A stretch of 35,801 bases of DNA. It comes from an uncultured beta proteobacterium (GTDB taxonomy: Bacteria > Pseudomonadota > Gammaproteobacteria > Burkholderiales > SG8-41). The notes under the pieces are model-generated. The model searched no databases, had not been told where the DNA came from, and saw only the letters and a program-made list of their open reading frames with translations. The stretch covers positions 1-35,801 of the forward strand of contig CAIVHG010000039.1 in NCBI GenBank assembly GCA_903905655.1, given 5' to 3'. The position numbers and the translations under genes are program-made. This document shows positions 1-7,190 of this stretch, in pieces; within the stretch, counting starts at the first letter, position 1, and the number at the start of each line of letters is the position of its first letter.

Positions 1-77
1 AGCAGGTCGGCAATCTTCGACGAGTCGTACTCGTTCATCTGGCAGCCGAAGGTCTTGATGTAGATCTTCTGCGTCAT
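1..77 (-). CDS. miaB: MiaB, tRNA 2-methylthio-N6-dimethylallyladenosine synthase (N-terminal 25 codons only)
   Basis: The minus strand from 77 reads [19 protein letters not shown] and continues off the left edge. KxYIxTFGCQMNxxDS is the start of the MTTase N-terminal domain, whose first cysteine (Cys12 here) is one of three binding an auxiliary 4Fe-4S cluster. MiaB is a radical-SAM enzyme that methylthiolates i6A37 in tRNAs reading UNN codons. Only the first residues are visible, so the paralogue cannot be fully settled, but the QMNxYDS form fits MiaB better than RimO. The start codon lies only four bases from the edge of an inverted-repeat element at 81-276, so the ribosome-binding site (a GGA about 13 bases upstream) probably lies inside that element. 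Confidence 0.85.
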   Translation of the reverse strand, partial: MTQKIYIKTFGCQMNEYDSSKIADL

Positions 78-80
78 GCG

Positions 81-276
81 GCTAGTGTCCTGAGTCCTTA
101 ATTCGCTGAACAAAAGATGTCGAGAATTGACGCCATACTTTGTCGCAAATCCGCGCCGGGTGCCCAACCCGGCTGTGGTTTGCTTCGCGTCTGGCGCCAA
201 TTTCGCCATTTTTGTCCTGTAACGTATTCACGAAAGGAAACTGTTCTTCAACGAACTAAAGACTCAGGACACTAGC
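81..276. mobile_element. Probable MITE with 36-bp terminal inverted repeats, flanked by TA
   Basis: The ends 81-96 (GCTAGTGTCCTGAGTC) and 261-276 are perfect 16-base inverted repeats. With mismatches the similarity extends to 36 bases (81-116 against 241-276, about 31 of 36 identical). A TA dinucleotide sits at 83-84 and again at 273-274, as expected for the TA target duplication of IS630/Tc1-mariner elements. The roughly 190-base element has no room for a transposase and shows no coding frame, which fits a non-autonomous derivative. Its middle contains a small hairpin (CCGGGT/ACCCGG near 158-174). The family assignment is inferred from the TA flanks and the size; the repeat structure is seen directly. 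Confidence 0.75.
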
Positions 277-598
277 GCTTGCGAGCCAGCTGCTGCTGCT
301 CGCTGTCGGACAGTATGTAGATGCGCCCGACGTCGCCCTGCAGATCGGTCGTGTACAGCACGGCGGCGCCTGGCGGCAGCGCGCCCTGTATCAGACTGCG
401 GTTGTTCTGGTCATAGATGACAGCGCCCGGAGCAAGCTTCATCGTCTTGCCGGCCAGCTTCACGTACGGCATGGCTATGGGTTCGCCGGTAGTTGCGCGC
501 TTGGCGTCCGCGGGCAGAGTGCGAAACTGCGCCTGCGCATCGACCGCGTGCAGCAGGCACGCGGCAGCAATCGATGCAATGAGATGGCGTAGCTTCAT
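272..598 (-). CDS. Small secreted protein of unknown function
   Basis: This 108-residue protein has a clear Sec signal peptide (MKLRHLIASIAAACLLHAVDAQA, cleavage probably after about residue 23). The mature part is about 85 residues and ends in a basic QQQLARKR tail. The visible features are a short beta-rich stretch (IAMPYVKLAGKTMKLAPGA, then VIYDQNNRSLIQG) and no cysteines after the signal. I do not recognise a named family; short exported proteins of this kind are common in betaproteobacteria. The last stop codon, TAG at 272-274, is formed by the junction with the inverted-repeat element, so the C-terminus may have been changed by the insertion. A TATAAT-like -10 lies at 639-644 upstream. 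Confidence 0.7.
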   Translation of the reverse strand: MKLRHLIASIAAACLLHAVDAQAQFRTLPADAKRATTGEPIAMPYVKLAGKTMKLAPGAVIYDQNNRSLIQGALPPGAAVLYTTDLQGDVGRIYILSDSEQQQLARKR

Positions 599-638
599 GG
601 AAGTGCAAACTCTTTTAAATCAGATGGCTAGGTTCTGG

Positions 639-644
639 ATTATA
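639..644 (-). promoter_or_regulatory. Candidate -10 box for the secreted protein gene at 272-598
   Basis: The minus strand reads TATAAT, about 40 bases upstream of the ATG at 598. No good -35 hexamer is visible at the expected distance, so this is a -10 match only. Confidence 0.4.
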
Positions 645-739
645 TCCCAACGCAGCCTGCACCCTGTAGACGGGCCGGTTACTACCATCGGCGGGGCGCA
701 GGGTCAGACGGGCGCGTTTTCATGCGAGCGCAACGCCAT

Positions 740-1435
740 TTACGGATTCCGGCGACCGCAGCTTGTACGCATGTGTAGTGCGATGTCATCGGACGAGTCG
801 ATTACCGCCTGCCGGCTTGGGCTCTCTGCTGCTGTGGCAGCGACGCGGGCGCGGGTCGCTTCGCCGGTGCGCCGGGTGATGAGGTTTGCCGCTGTATCTA
901 CATCGTCAGCGCTCACCGCTCCGCCTGCGAACAGGCCACTCAGGTCGGCCTCCAGCGCGCGCGCAAGCTCCGCCAGTTGACGCTCGCTCACCGCCAGATG
1001 ACGCTGCTCGTGCTCCAGGATCAGGTGATATTCGCAGGAGCCCTCTGCATAGTCGCTCGCAACATAAATGGTGGCAGGTTCGAGGGAGGCGCGCACCGTG
1101 ATCGACGGACTTATACAGAACCGTCCGTCCGCGAGCCGAACGTTATTCATCCTCATGCTGGTCGCAGCCTGAAACTTGGTGACGGTGCGGCCGAGCATCC
1201 TTTGGTTTGGCCCTATATGTTCCTGCTCGCTCAGCGCGCGCACGTCCTGCGAGCGGTCGATGGTGTAGCGCACCGGCTGCGGTAGCACGCTTGCGGTGGC
1301 AGGCTCGAGCTTGCCCTCGCACACGGCTGGCCGCACGATAGTTGCGGACTCAGCGGCGCAAGCCGGCGCACACGTGCACAGCGCGGCCGTTAATGCAGCA
1401 ATTCCGCAGACGCTCAGACAGGGACGGCGGGACAT
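740..1435 (-). CDS. Secreted protein with HExxH motif, possible zinc-dependent peptidase (DUF922-like)
   Basis: This 231-residue protein starts with a signal peptide (about residues 1-28, ending ACA-AES). Near residue 142 it carries LEHEQRHLAV, an HExxH motif in a helix-like setting, preceded by a conserved-looking strand and a CEYH stretch. The pattern of a beta-rich region followed by HEQxH and an amphipathic helix resembles the DUF922 group of secreted zinc-dependent proteases. That comparison is from memory and needs a profile search. Cysteines at 39, 107 and 134 lie in the exported part. It is followed on the same strand, about 140 bases away, by another small secreted protein gene; nothing shows that the two work together. 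No strong ribosome-binding site precedes the ATG at 1435. Confidence 0.65.
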   Translation of the reverse strand: MSRRPCLSVCGIAALTAALCTCAPACAAESATIVRPAVCEGKLEPATASVLPQPVRYTIDRSQDVRALSEQEHIGPNQRMLGRTVTKFQAATSMRMNNVRLADGRFCISPSITVRASLEPATIYVASDYAEGSCEYHLILEHEQRHLAVSERQLAELARALEADLSGLFAGGAVSADDVDTAANLITRRTGEATRARVAATAAESPSRQAVIDSSDDIALHMRTSCGRRNP

Positions 1436-1715
1436 GGCTTCGGTAAGCGGTGCTTTATGAGATCAGGCCAGTCGAGCCTATCACAGGGGCAACCGGGGGC
1501 GTATGGTGTTACTAGCTAGCGTGCGTAGTGCAGCTAAGGCGGGGAAATGGGGCGCTACTTTGCGCTTGGCGCCGTTGCCTGTGAGCATAATCTAGACCCC
1601 GATGCAGAGCTTAGGAGAAGCCAAAGATTCGCGGCCCGCTTGCGGAGGCGCCGCATTGGGGCTGGTGCTACGCACGCGAAATACCTCTCGAAAGCATCGC
1701 GCGCGGGCGTGGAAT

Positions 1716-1791
1716 TGGTGGCGAATCAGGGATTTGAACCCCGGACCAACGGATTATGATTCCGCTGCTCTAACCGCTGAGCTAATTCGCC
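1716..1791 (-). tRNA. tRNA with anticodon CAU, probably tRNA-Met (elongator); tRNA-Ile2 not excluded
   Basis: The minus strand folds as a 76-base tRNA. The acceptor stem GGCGAAT pairs with ATTCGCC, followed by A73 and an encoded CCA (1716-1718). The D-arm is GCTC..GAGC, the anticodon stem is GCGGA/TCCGT with loop ATCATAA (anticodon CAT), and the T-arm contains GGTTCAAATCC. The initiator is ruled out because the first base pair is a normal G-C. A CAU tRNA could also be the lysidine-modified isoleucine tRNA; the sequence resembles both, and an isotype-specific scan would decide. A strong promoter lies directly upstream. Confidence 0.9.
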
Positions 1792-1804
1792 ATGAAGGCG
1801 CGGG

Positions 1805-1833
1805 AGTCTAGATTTGAGCCTCGATTTTGTCAA
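1805..1833 (-). promoter_or_regulatory. Sigma-70 promoter of the CAU tRNA
   Basis: The minus strand shows TTGACA (1828-1833), a 17-base spacer, and TAGACT (1805-1810). The -10 ends 13 bases before the tRNA 5' end. The same bases on the plus strand read TTGTCA, with TATCAT at 1852-1857 (spacer 19), which may be the divergent promoter of the hydroxylase gene at 1864. Confidence 0.8.
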
Positions 1834-1863
1834 GATTGTGTCAGGTTTAGGTATCATCAGCCA

Positions 1864-3024
1864 ATGAACTTTGATGTGGTCATCGTCGGCGGCGGATTGG
1901 TGGGGGCCAGCCTTGCGCTCGCCCTGCGCGAAACCGGATTGCGAATTGCGCTGGTCGACGCGCAGGCCGTGCGTCCGGATACCGATGCCTGGGACAGCCG
2001 GGTCTACGCCATCAGCCCTGGCAGCCGAGCCTTTCTAGCGAGTTGTGGGGCGTGGGCGGGGCTCGACGTCGCGCGTTTGGCCGCCATCGAGGAAATGCAC
2101 ATTTTCGGCGCTGAGGATGGTCCGGAACTCGACTTCAGCGCATACGACGCCGGCTTGCCCGAACTCGCCGTGATCGCAGAAAGCGGCCGCCTGCAATCCG
2201 CGTTGTGGCGGGCACTTGCGGACGAACCCGCGGTCACCGTGATCGCACCCGTGAAATGCGCATCGCTGAGGCTGACCCCCGAGGAAGCGGTGCTGGAACT
2301 CGGTGATGGAAAAACGCTGTGCGCCAGCCTGGTGGTGGGCGCGGACGGTGGCGAATCCTGGGTGCGCGCGCAAGCGCAGATCGGAGTCGATCTGCACGTT
2401 TATCATCAGCGGGCGGTGGTCGCGAATTTTTCTGGAGACATCCCGCATCGCGGCGTCGCCTACCAGTGGTTTCGCGGCGATGGTGTACTGGCGTTATTGC
2501 CGCTGCCGGGAGCGCGCGCGTCCATGGTCTGGTCATGTGCAAATCCCTGGGCCGCGCGCCTGACGGAGATGAGCGCGGCCGAGTTGGCGCACTGCGTGAC
2601 CGAAGCGACCGGCGGCGTGATGGGGGAACTCGAGGTGATTACCCCGGCCGCCGCATTTCCATTGCGCTTGCAACGCGTCGAGCGTCTGGTTGCGCCACGC
2701 GTGGCATTGGTGGGCGATGCCGCGCATCTCGTGCATCCGCTTGCCGGACAGGGGGTGAACCTGGGCTTTCGCGACGCCCGCGTTCTTGCAGAGGTTCTCG
2801 CGCAGCGCGGACTGGAGACCGACTGCGGCGACTATGCGCTGCTGCGGCGCTACGAGCGCGCCCGCCGCGAAGATATCGCGGTCATGCAATGGGCGACCGA
2901 TGGATTGCAGAAGGTGTTCAGCAGTCCCTATCGGGGGCTTGCGCAATTGGGCAATCTCGCCCTGCGCATCGCCAACAGCCAACAGCAATTGAAGAACCTT
3001 TTGGTGCAGCATGCGGTCGGATAG
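1864..3024 (+). CDS. FAD-dependent ubiquinone-biosynthesis hydroxylase, UbiH/UbiF/VisC/COQ6 family
   Basis: This 386-residue flavoprotein monooxygenase should hydroxylate the aromatic ring of a ubiquinone precursor using O2 and NAD(P)H. The class A flavin hydroxylase motifs are all visible. These are the dinucleotide-binding GGGLVG at residues 9-14, the DG motif GADGGES near 159-165, and the GD motif GDAAHLVHPLAGQG near 284-297. Which ring position it modifies (UbiH, UbiI or UbiF role) cannot be read from the sequence. The frame is open 72 bases further upstream, but that extension overlaps the divergent tRNA promoter, so the ATG at 1864 (MNFDVVIVGGG) is the credible start. dsbC follows 45 bases downstream on the same strand, a pairing I recall from other betaproteobacteria. 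Confidence 0.9.
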   Translation: MNFDVVIVGGGLVGASLALALRETGLRIALVDAQAVRPDTDAWDSRVYAISPGSRAFLASCGAWAGLDVARLAAIEEMHIFGAEDGPELDFSAYDAGLPELAVIAESGRLQSALWRALADEPAVTVIAPVKCASLRLTPEEAVLELGDGKTLCASLVVGADGGESWVRAQAQIGVDLHVYHQRAVVANFSGDIPHRGVAYQWFRGDGVLALLPLPGARASMVWSCANPWAARLTEMSAAELAHCVTEATGGVMGELEVITPAAAFPLRLQRVERLVAPRVALVGDAAHLVHPLAGQGVNLGFRDARVLAEVLAQRGLETDCGDYALLRRYERARREDIAVMQWATDGLQKVFSSPYRGLAQLGNLALRIANSQQQLKNLLVQHAVG

Positions 3025-3069
3025 GCAGCAGCACAGCACGTCAATTATTCTCTGGGGTCAGGATTAATC

Positions 3070-3858
3070 ATGCGCAAGAATTTGTGGATTATCTGTGCCG
3101 CGTTAGCGGTACTCGCCGGTGCGGCGACCGTGGGCTATGCAGTCGATGCCGGCGGCGCGGCGGCGCAGAAAGGCGCGCCGGTGAAGGCGGCTAGCGCCGA
3201 CAAAGAGGCCGCGGTCAGGCAGGCAATGCAGAAAGCTTACCCGGGGATCTCGATCCAGAGCGTGACCACTACGCCGCTGCCCGGCATCTATGAAGTGTTT
3301 ACCGACGGGCAGTTGATCTATACCGATGAGAAGGCATCGTATCTGTTTATCAGCGCCAGCCTGATAGATACCGCCAAGAAATCGAACCTGACATCTGATC
3401 GCATGAGCAAGCTGACGGCGATCAAGTTCGATCAATTGCCGCTCGATCTCGCGTTCAAGAAAGTGAAGGGCAAGGGTGAACGGAAGATGGCTATATTTTC
3501 CGATCCGGATTGCCCCTTCTGCAAGCGCATCGAAGGCGACTTGACCAAGATCGACAACGTGACCATCTACATGTTCCTGTTTCCGATCGATGCCATACAT
3601 CCTCAGGCCAGCGTGCGCGCGAAACGCATCTGGTGTTCCCCCGATCGCGCGAAGGCGTGGGACGACCTCATGCAGCGCGGCATCCTGCCGGTCGCAGAGC
3701 CGAACTGTGACAATCCGGTGGACAAGCTGATTGCTTACGGCAACAAGCACAACATCAACGGCACGCCTACTCTGATCTTTGCCGATGGTGCCCGCGTTCC
3801 GGGGGCGATACCCACGGAACAAATCGAGCAATATCTCGCCTCGGCACGGCCGAAGTAG
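3070..3858 (+). CDS. dsbC: DsbC-family periplasmic protein-disulfide isomerase
   Basis: This 262-residue protein has an N-terminal signal or anchor (about residues 5-25), a DsbC/G dimerisation domain (about 45-115) and a thioredoxin-like domain. The active site is DPDCPFC, with Cys148 and Cys151. The NGTPTLIF segment supplies the cis-proline loop. DsbC reshuffles wrong disulfides in exported proteins and is kept reduced by DsbD. The CPFC pair differs from E. coli CGYC, but CPFC-type pairs occur in betaproteobacterial homologues. It follows the ubiquinone hydroxylase gene by 45 bases with a GGGGTCAGGA sequence before the ATG, and could be co-transcribed. A second cysteine pair lies at about 199 and 219. 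Confidence 0.9.
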   Translation: MRKNLWIICAALAVLAGAATVGYAVDAGGAAAQKGAPVKAASADKEAAVRQAMQKAYPGISIQSVTTTPLPGIYEVFTDGQLIYTDEKASYLFISASLIDTAKKSNLTSDRMSKLTAIKFDQLPLDLAFKKVKGKGERKMAIFSDPDCPFCKRIEGDLTKIDNVTIYMFLFPIDAIHPQASVRAKRIWCSPDRAKAWDDLMQRGILPVAEPNCDNPVDKLIAYGNKHNINGTPTLIFADGARVPGAIPTEQIEQYLASARPK

Positions 3859-3920
3859 CGCGCTGGCGCGGGCCATCAATGCGCCCGTGATCGCAGCGGC
3901 AAGGTCGCCGTATCCAGACC

Positions 3921-4592
3921 ATGACCGAGCTAGGTACAACAGGCTCCGTCTACCACCAGCAATCGGGTCAACGCATGTTGCTGGCAGGCGCGCTGTCCTG
4001 CATCATGCACTTCGCATTTCTGTATGGGGTGCCTGTCATTGAGCGTGGCGCAAGTCTGAGTGCAGGATCATCTCTGCAAGTGCGATTGCAGGCCGGGATG
4101 CGCGCAGTGCAAGCGGACGCAGTACGTGAACTGGCTGCGCCGCAGTTGGCGGCCGAGAGCGTGACGCCGCAGGAGGCGCGGGAAGAAACACTACTACCGA
4201 GTGCCCCGCAGGCCCAGGCCTCCGCTGCGCAATCGCCGGCAACGCCCGGACTTGAGCTGCCGCTTGCGCCCGATCCCACGTATTACCCCGCGCGGCTGCT
4301 CGATATCTACCCGCAGCCGCTGACCCCGGTCGTCATCGGTTATCCGGAAACGGCACAGGCTGCGCAGCTGGACGGCCGCGTCGTGCTGTTGCTGTTGATC
4401 GACGAGTACGGTGCCGTCACGGATTCCTCAGTTGTCGAAGCCGACCCGGCGGGCTATTTCGAGGACGCCGCCCACCAGGTATTTCGCGTGGTGCGCTTCG
4501 TCCCAGGGATGCGTCACGGGCGTGCCGTCAAATGCAGGGTCCTGGTGCAGGTGCGCTACAGCTATGGCGAGCGCCAAGGCTCCATGCAGTGA
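3921..4592 (+). CDS. TonB-like energy transducer protein
   Basis: This 223-residue protein has the TonB layout. A single N-terminal membrane helix lies at about residues 19-40. It is followed by an Ala/Gln/Pro-rich periplasmic spacer (about 60-125) and a C-terminal TonB domain (about 138-217). That domain contains the typical YPETAQAAQLDGRVVLLLLIDEYG start and a closing VRFVPGMRHGRAVKCRVLV segment. Such proteins couple the ExbB/ExbD proton channel to outer-membrane receptors; no exbBD lies nearby, so the partner receptor is unknown. The ATG at 3921 has only a weak ribosome-binding site. The gene ends two bases from the stop codon of convergent mltA. Confidence 0.85.
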   Translation: MTELGTTGSVYHQQSGQRMLLAGALSCIMHFAFLYGVPVIERGASLSAGSSLQVRLQAGMRAVQADAVRELAAPQLAAESVTPQEAREETLLPSAPQAQASAAQSPATPGLELPLAPDPTYYPARLLDIYPQPLTPVVIGYPETAQAAQLDGRVVLLLLIDEYGAVTDSSVVEADPAGYFEDAAHQVFRVVRFVPGMRHGRAVKCRVLVQVRYSYGERQGSMQ

Positions 4593-4594
4593 CG

Positions 4595-5890
4595 CTAGTT
4601 GGGTGGCGGCGCTTGCTCAGGCAGTGGATAGCCGTTGGGCAGCAGCACCCACAGGCGGCCGCTTTGGCGCATGCGGCCGGCGAGAGACGCAGCCTGATTG
4701 CCGTAACCCCAGAAGAAATCAGCGCGCACCGCTCCGCGTATCGCACCACCCGTATCCTGTGCCATCATCAGGCGGTTGAGCGGGACGCGTGAATTCGGCA
4801 TCGTCGTGGCCAGAAAGACCGGCGCGCCGAGCGGGACATAGCGCGCGTCGACGGCGACGCTGCGGCGTTCGGTCAATGGGACGCCGAGTGCGCCCAGGGG
4901 GCCTGACAGGCTCTCGGGCATTTCGCGAAAGAATACGTAACTCGCGTTGTAGTCGAGCGCTTGCTGGAGCTTGCCCGGATTGCTGCTTGCCCAGTTCTTG
5001 ATGCCTTGCATCGATGCGCGCTCGAGCGGTAATTCCCCCTGGTCCACCAGCAGTCTGCCAAGCGACCGGTATGGGTGACCATTCTGATCGGCATAGCCGA
5101 CTCTCATGATCTCGCCGTTGTTCATCTGGATGCGGCCCGAGCCCTGTATCTGCAAAAAGAAGAGCTCGACCGGATCATCAACCCATGCGATCTCCTTGCC
5201 CACCAGCGGCGCGGTGCGGTCGTCGATCTGGGCGCGGCTGAAGTAAGGCACGACGCGGCGGCCATCGAGGCGTCCGCGTAGCCGCATGTTTTTCAGCTCT
5301 GGGTAGAGCTCGCCCAATTCGATGACCAGCAGATCGTCGGGCACGCCATAGACCGGATAACGGTACTTCGCAGTGCGCGTGCGGCTGCCATGCAGCAGCG
5401 GTTCATAGTAGCCGGTGATGAGGCCGCTATCACTGCCGTCCGCGTTGATGACCTGGTACGGCGTAAATTCGAGTTCGAAAAAGCGCCGTATGCTCTGGGG
5501 CGTAGGTTCGCTTAGTGCGCCCGCAATCGCGCATACGGATTGCCATGCCGGCCGGTTCTTGAGCGCGCCGCAGCTTTCGACAAACGGCCGCCACGCTTGG
5601 GCAAGATCGTCTTCCTGCCAGCCGGTCACCGCTTTCCAGTCGCTCGCACGCAGCGCGGGTTGAGCGGCCGTTGGCGGAGCGGGTGCCACCGGCGGGGCGG
5701 GTGGCGTGGGTGCCGGGACTGCCGGCACAGGAACAGGAACTGGTGCAGGAGTGGGAACTGGCGCAGGCGCAGGGATAGGAGCTGGGACCTGGGGAACCTC
5801 GGGCGGAGCGGGCTTGATCGTCTCGCAGGCTGCGAGCGCGAGTAACGCGGCCGACGCGGCGATCGTGCGCAGGCGTGATTGGAATGACAT
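4595..5890 (-). CDS. mltA: Membrane-bound lytic murein transglycosylase A
   Basis: This 431-residue lipoprotein cuts peptidoglycan glycan strands between MurNAc and GlcNAc, leaving 1,6-anhydroMurNAc ends. The lipobox LAAC puts the lipidated cysteine at residue 22. A striking Pro/Ala/Val-rich linker (about 28-75) then leads to the MltA domain and the C-terminal 3D domain. The three catalytic-region aspartate signature is seen as AQDTGGAIRGAVRADFFWG, with Asp379 and Asp391. The +2 residue after the lipid cysteine is Glu, which predicts outer-membrane sorting. The linker is longer than in E. coli MltA and would let the domain reach into the wall. It is convergent with the TonB-like gene and divergent from a 37-residue membrane peptide gene. 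Confidence 0.95.
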   Translation of the reverse strand: MSFQSRLRTIAASAALLALAACETIKPAPPEVPQVPAPIPAPAPVPTPAPVPVPVPAVPAPTPPAPPVAPAPPTAAQPALRASDWKAVTGWQEDDLAQAWRPFVESCGALKNRPAWQSVCAIAGALSEPTPQSIRRFFELEFTPYQVINADGSDSGLITGYYEPLLHGSRTRTAKYRYPVYGVPDDLLVIELGELYPELKNMRLRGRLDGRRVVPYFSRAQIDDRTAPLVGKEIAWVDDPVELFFLQIQGSGRIQMNNGEIMRVGYADQNGHPYRSLGRLLVDQGELPLERASMQGIKNWASSNPGKLQQALDYNASYVFFREMPESLSGPLGALGVPLTERRSVAVDARYVPLGAPVFLATTMPNSRVPLNRLMMAQDTGGAIRGAVRADFFWGYGNQAASLAGRMRQSGRLWVLLPNGYPLPEQAPPPN

Positions 5891-5937
5891 CGTGCGGGTA
5901 AGTATATAACATCAAACCGAAGATCTAAGGGGGCAGC

Positions 5938-6051
5938 ATGTACTGGCTGGTGCTCGAAGCGGGCCTCGCGCTCGCGATTCTGGTGTTTATCGTCTGGTGG
6001 ACCTGGCCGCGCGCGCCCAAACCGCGCGACGAGCGCAAGCCGCGAGGCTGA
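5938..6051 (+). CDS. 37-residue single-span membrane peptide
   Basis: A short frame after a strong GGGGG ribosome-binding site encodes MYWLVLEAGLALAILVFIVW, then a WTWPRAPKP stretch and a basic tail (RDERKPRG). It has one hydrophobic helix (about residues 2-22) and a positively charged C-terminus that should stay in the cytoplasm. Codon choice is in line with the neighbours. I do not recognise a family. It lies head-to-head with mltA, 47 bases from its start, so both could share a control region. No homologue comparison was possible, so translation is inferred from the ribosome-binding site and composition. Confidence 0.6.
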   Translation: MYWLVLEAGLALAILVFIVWWTWPRAPKPRDERKPRG

Positions 6052-6115
6052 TTACGGGGCGATCTGGCCTAAACCTCATGGGAGGTTATGAGGGGAGTCA
6101 TGGGTGGTTTGTAGC

Positions 6116-6143
6116 TTGCGCCAGCCTGGGCTAATGCTAGAAT
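6116..6143 (+). promoter_or_regulatory. Candidate sigma-70 promoter of the Sel1/SLT gene
   Basis: TTGCGC (6116-6121), a 16-base spacer and TAGAAT (6138-6143). Transcription would start near 6150, just at the beginning of the hairpin-rich leader described next. The -35 matches only three of six consensus bases. Confidence 0.45.
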
Positions 6144-6144
6144 T

Positions 6145-6212
6145 GCGCCCAGTGCAAAGGTGCACTCAGGAAAGACGCAATCAGGTTGCGGAATCCTAGG
6201 CATTCGCTGGGC
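6145..6212 (+). promoter_or_regulatory. Hairpin-rich 5' leader of the lytic transglycosylase gene
   Basis: GCCCAG (6147-6152) can pair with CTGGGC (6207-6212), enclosing two perfect hairpins. These are GTGCA/TGCAC (6152-6165, loop AAGG) and CGCAA/TTGCG (6176-6190, loop TCAGG). The GACGCAA stretch recalls part of the c-di-GMP-I riboswitch core, but the rest of that consensus does not fit. This is a structural leader of unknown role. G6152 is shared by the outer stem and the first hairpin, so the folds may be alternatives. Confidence 0.35.
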
Positions 6213-6225
6213 TACACGAGACATC

Positions 6226-7119
6226 ATGAAAAATCACGGGATCCTCTACGCTGCCGCTGCAGTCTGCCTGCTTTCCTGCGGGCACGCCGCCGCACAGCAG
6301 AAAACGCCATTGCCGGCGTTGCAGGCGTCCGTCGCGCGTGGCGACGTGTCGGCGATCATGCAGCTTGCCACCCGCTATGAATATGCAGAAGGCGTTGCGC
6401 AGGATTACGCCAAGTCCAACGAGCTTTATTGCAAGGCGGCCGCTTTGGGCAGTCCTCAGGCTGAAGTGCGCCTGGGGCTGATCTATTCGAGCGGACGTGC
6501 AGTGATCGCTGACGAAGGCGTTGCTGCGGAGTTGTTCAGCCGCGCCGCGGCGCGCGGCGATGCGCAGGCGCGCGAGCTGCTGCTACATGTGAGCCGCCGT
6601 GCGGAGACCGTCATGCCGGCATGCCTGGATCAGGCGCCGCCGGTGTTTGCCGCCCCCGACTCAAGCAAGGATAACGCGGAGATCGCAGCGCTCGTAGAGC
6701 AGCTGGCGCCGCAGTATTCGGTGGATCCGAAGTTGGTGATGGCGGTGATCGCCACCGAATCGTCGTTTAACGCCCAGGCCGTCTCGCCCAAGAATGCGCA
6801 GGGTCTGATGCAGCTCATACCCGCGACCGCGCAGCGCTTCGGCGTGAAGCAAAGTTTCGACATCGTAGAAAACCTGAAGGGCGGGCTGGCTTATCTGCAG
6901 TGGCTGATGGCCTTCTTCAAGGGCGATGTTTCTCTGGTGCTCGCCGCATACAACGCCGGCGAGCAGACGGTGGAACGCTACCGCGGCATTCCACCCTACG
7001 CTGAGACGCGCGCCTACGTGAAGAAGATCACCAGCGTCTACAAGACCCGCGTGCATCCTTATCTTGGGCATATCACCACGCCCGCGCCGTATCTGAATTC
7101 ACTGCGGCGGTCGTACTAG
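6226..7119 (+). CDS. Periplasmic lytic transglycosylase with Sel1-like repeats (SLT family 1)
   Basis: This 297-residue protein has a signal peptide (about 1-23), two Sel1/TPR-like helical repeats (about 35-125) and a C-terminal SLT lysozyme-like domain (about 150-285). The catalytic glutamate is Glu178 in VIATESSFN. The GLMQL (193-197) and AYNAGE (241-246) motifs are typical of MltC/Slt70-type enzymes, which cleave the murein glycan to anhydro ends. Sel1 repeats usually bind other proteins, which suggests targeting to a complex. The frame stays open 66 bases upstream, but the ATG at 6226 starts directly with MKNHGILY and the signal peptide. The longer start would put 22 polar residues in front and overlap the leader hairpins. 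Confidence 0.88.
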   Translation: MKNHGILYAAAAVCLLSCGHAAAQQKTPLPALQASVARGDVSAIMQLATRYEYAEGVAQDYAKSNELYCKAAALGSPQAEVRLGLIYSSGRAVIADEGVAAELFSRAAARGDAQARELLLHVSRRAETVMPACLDQAPPVFAAPDSSKDNAEIAALVEQLAPQYSVDPKLVMAVIATESSFNAQAVSPKNAQGLMQLIPATAQRFGVKQSFDIVENLKGGLAYLQWLMAFFKGDVSLVLAAYNAGEQTVERYRGIPPYAETRAYVKKITSVYKTRVHPYLGHITTPAPYLNSLRRSY

Positions 7120-7160
7120 CTTAATGTATGGCGCTAGACCGCGTTAAAGCGGGCTGGCCA

Positions 7161-7190
7161 CGCTGCGCGTGCGCAGTGCGTTCTATTCTC
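7161..7190. terminator. Weak intrinsic terminator candidate between convergent genes
   Basis: CGCTGCG and CGCAGTG (7161-7178) form a seven-pair stem with one G-T pair and a CGTG loop, followed by a T-rich TTCTATTCT. It lies between the SLT gene (plus) and rlmJ (minus) and would act mainly on the plus strand. Confidence 0.35.

Noticed and set aside
1792-1863. Upstream extension of the hydroxylase gene (start at 1792)
   Set aside because: It overlaps the promoter of the divergent tRNA, and the family N-terminus begins at the ATG at 1864.
6145-6212. c-di-GMP-I (GEMM) riboswitch before the SLT gene
   Set aside because: Only GACGCAA and a GAAA-like stretch match; the conserved GGCAAACC part and the second stem are absent.
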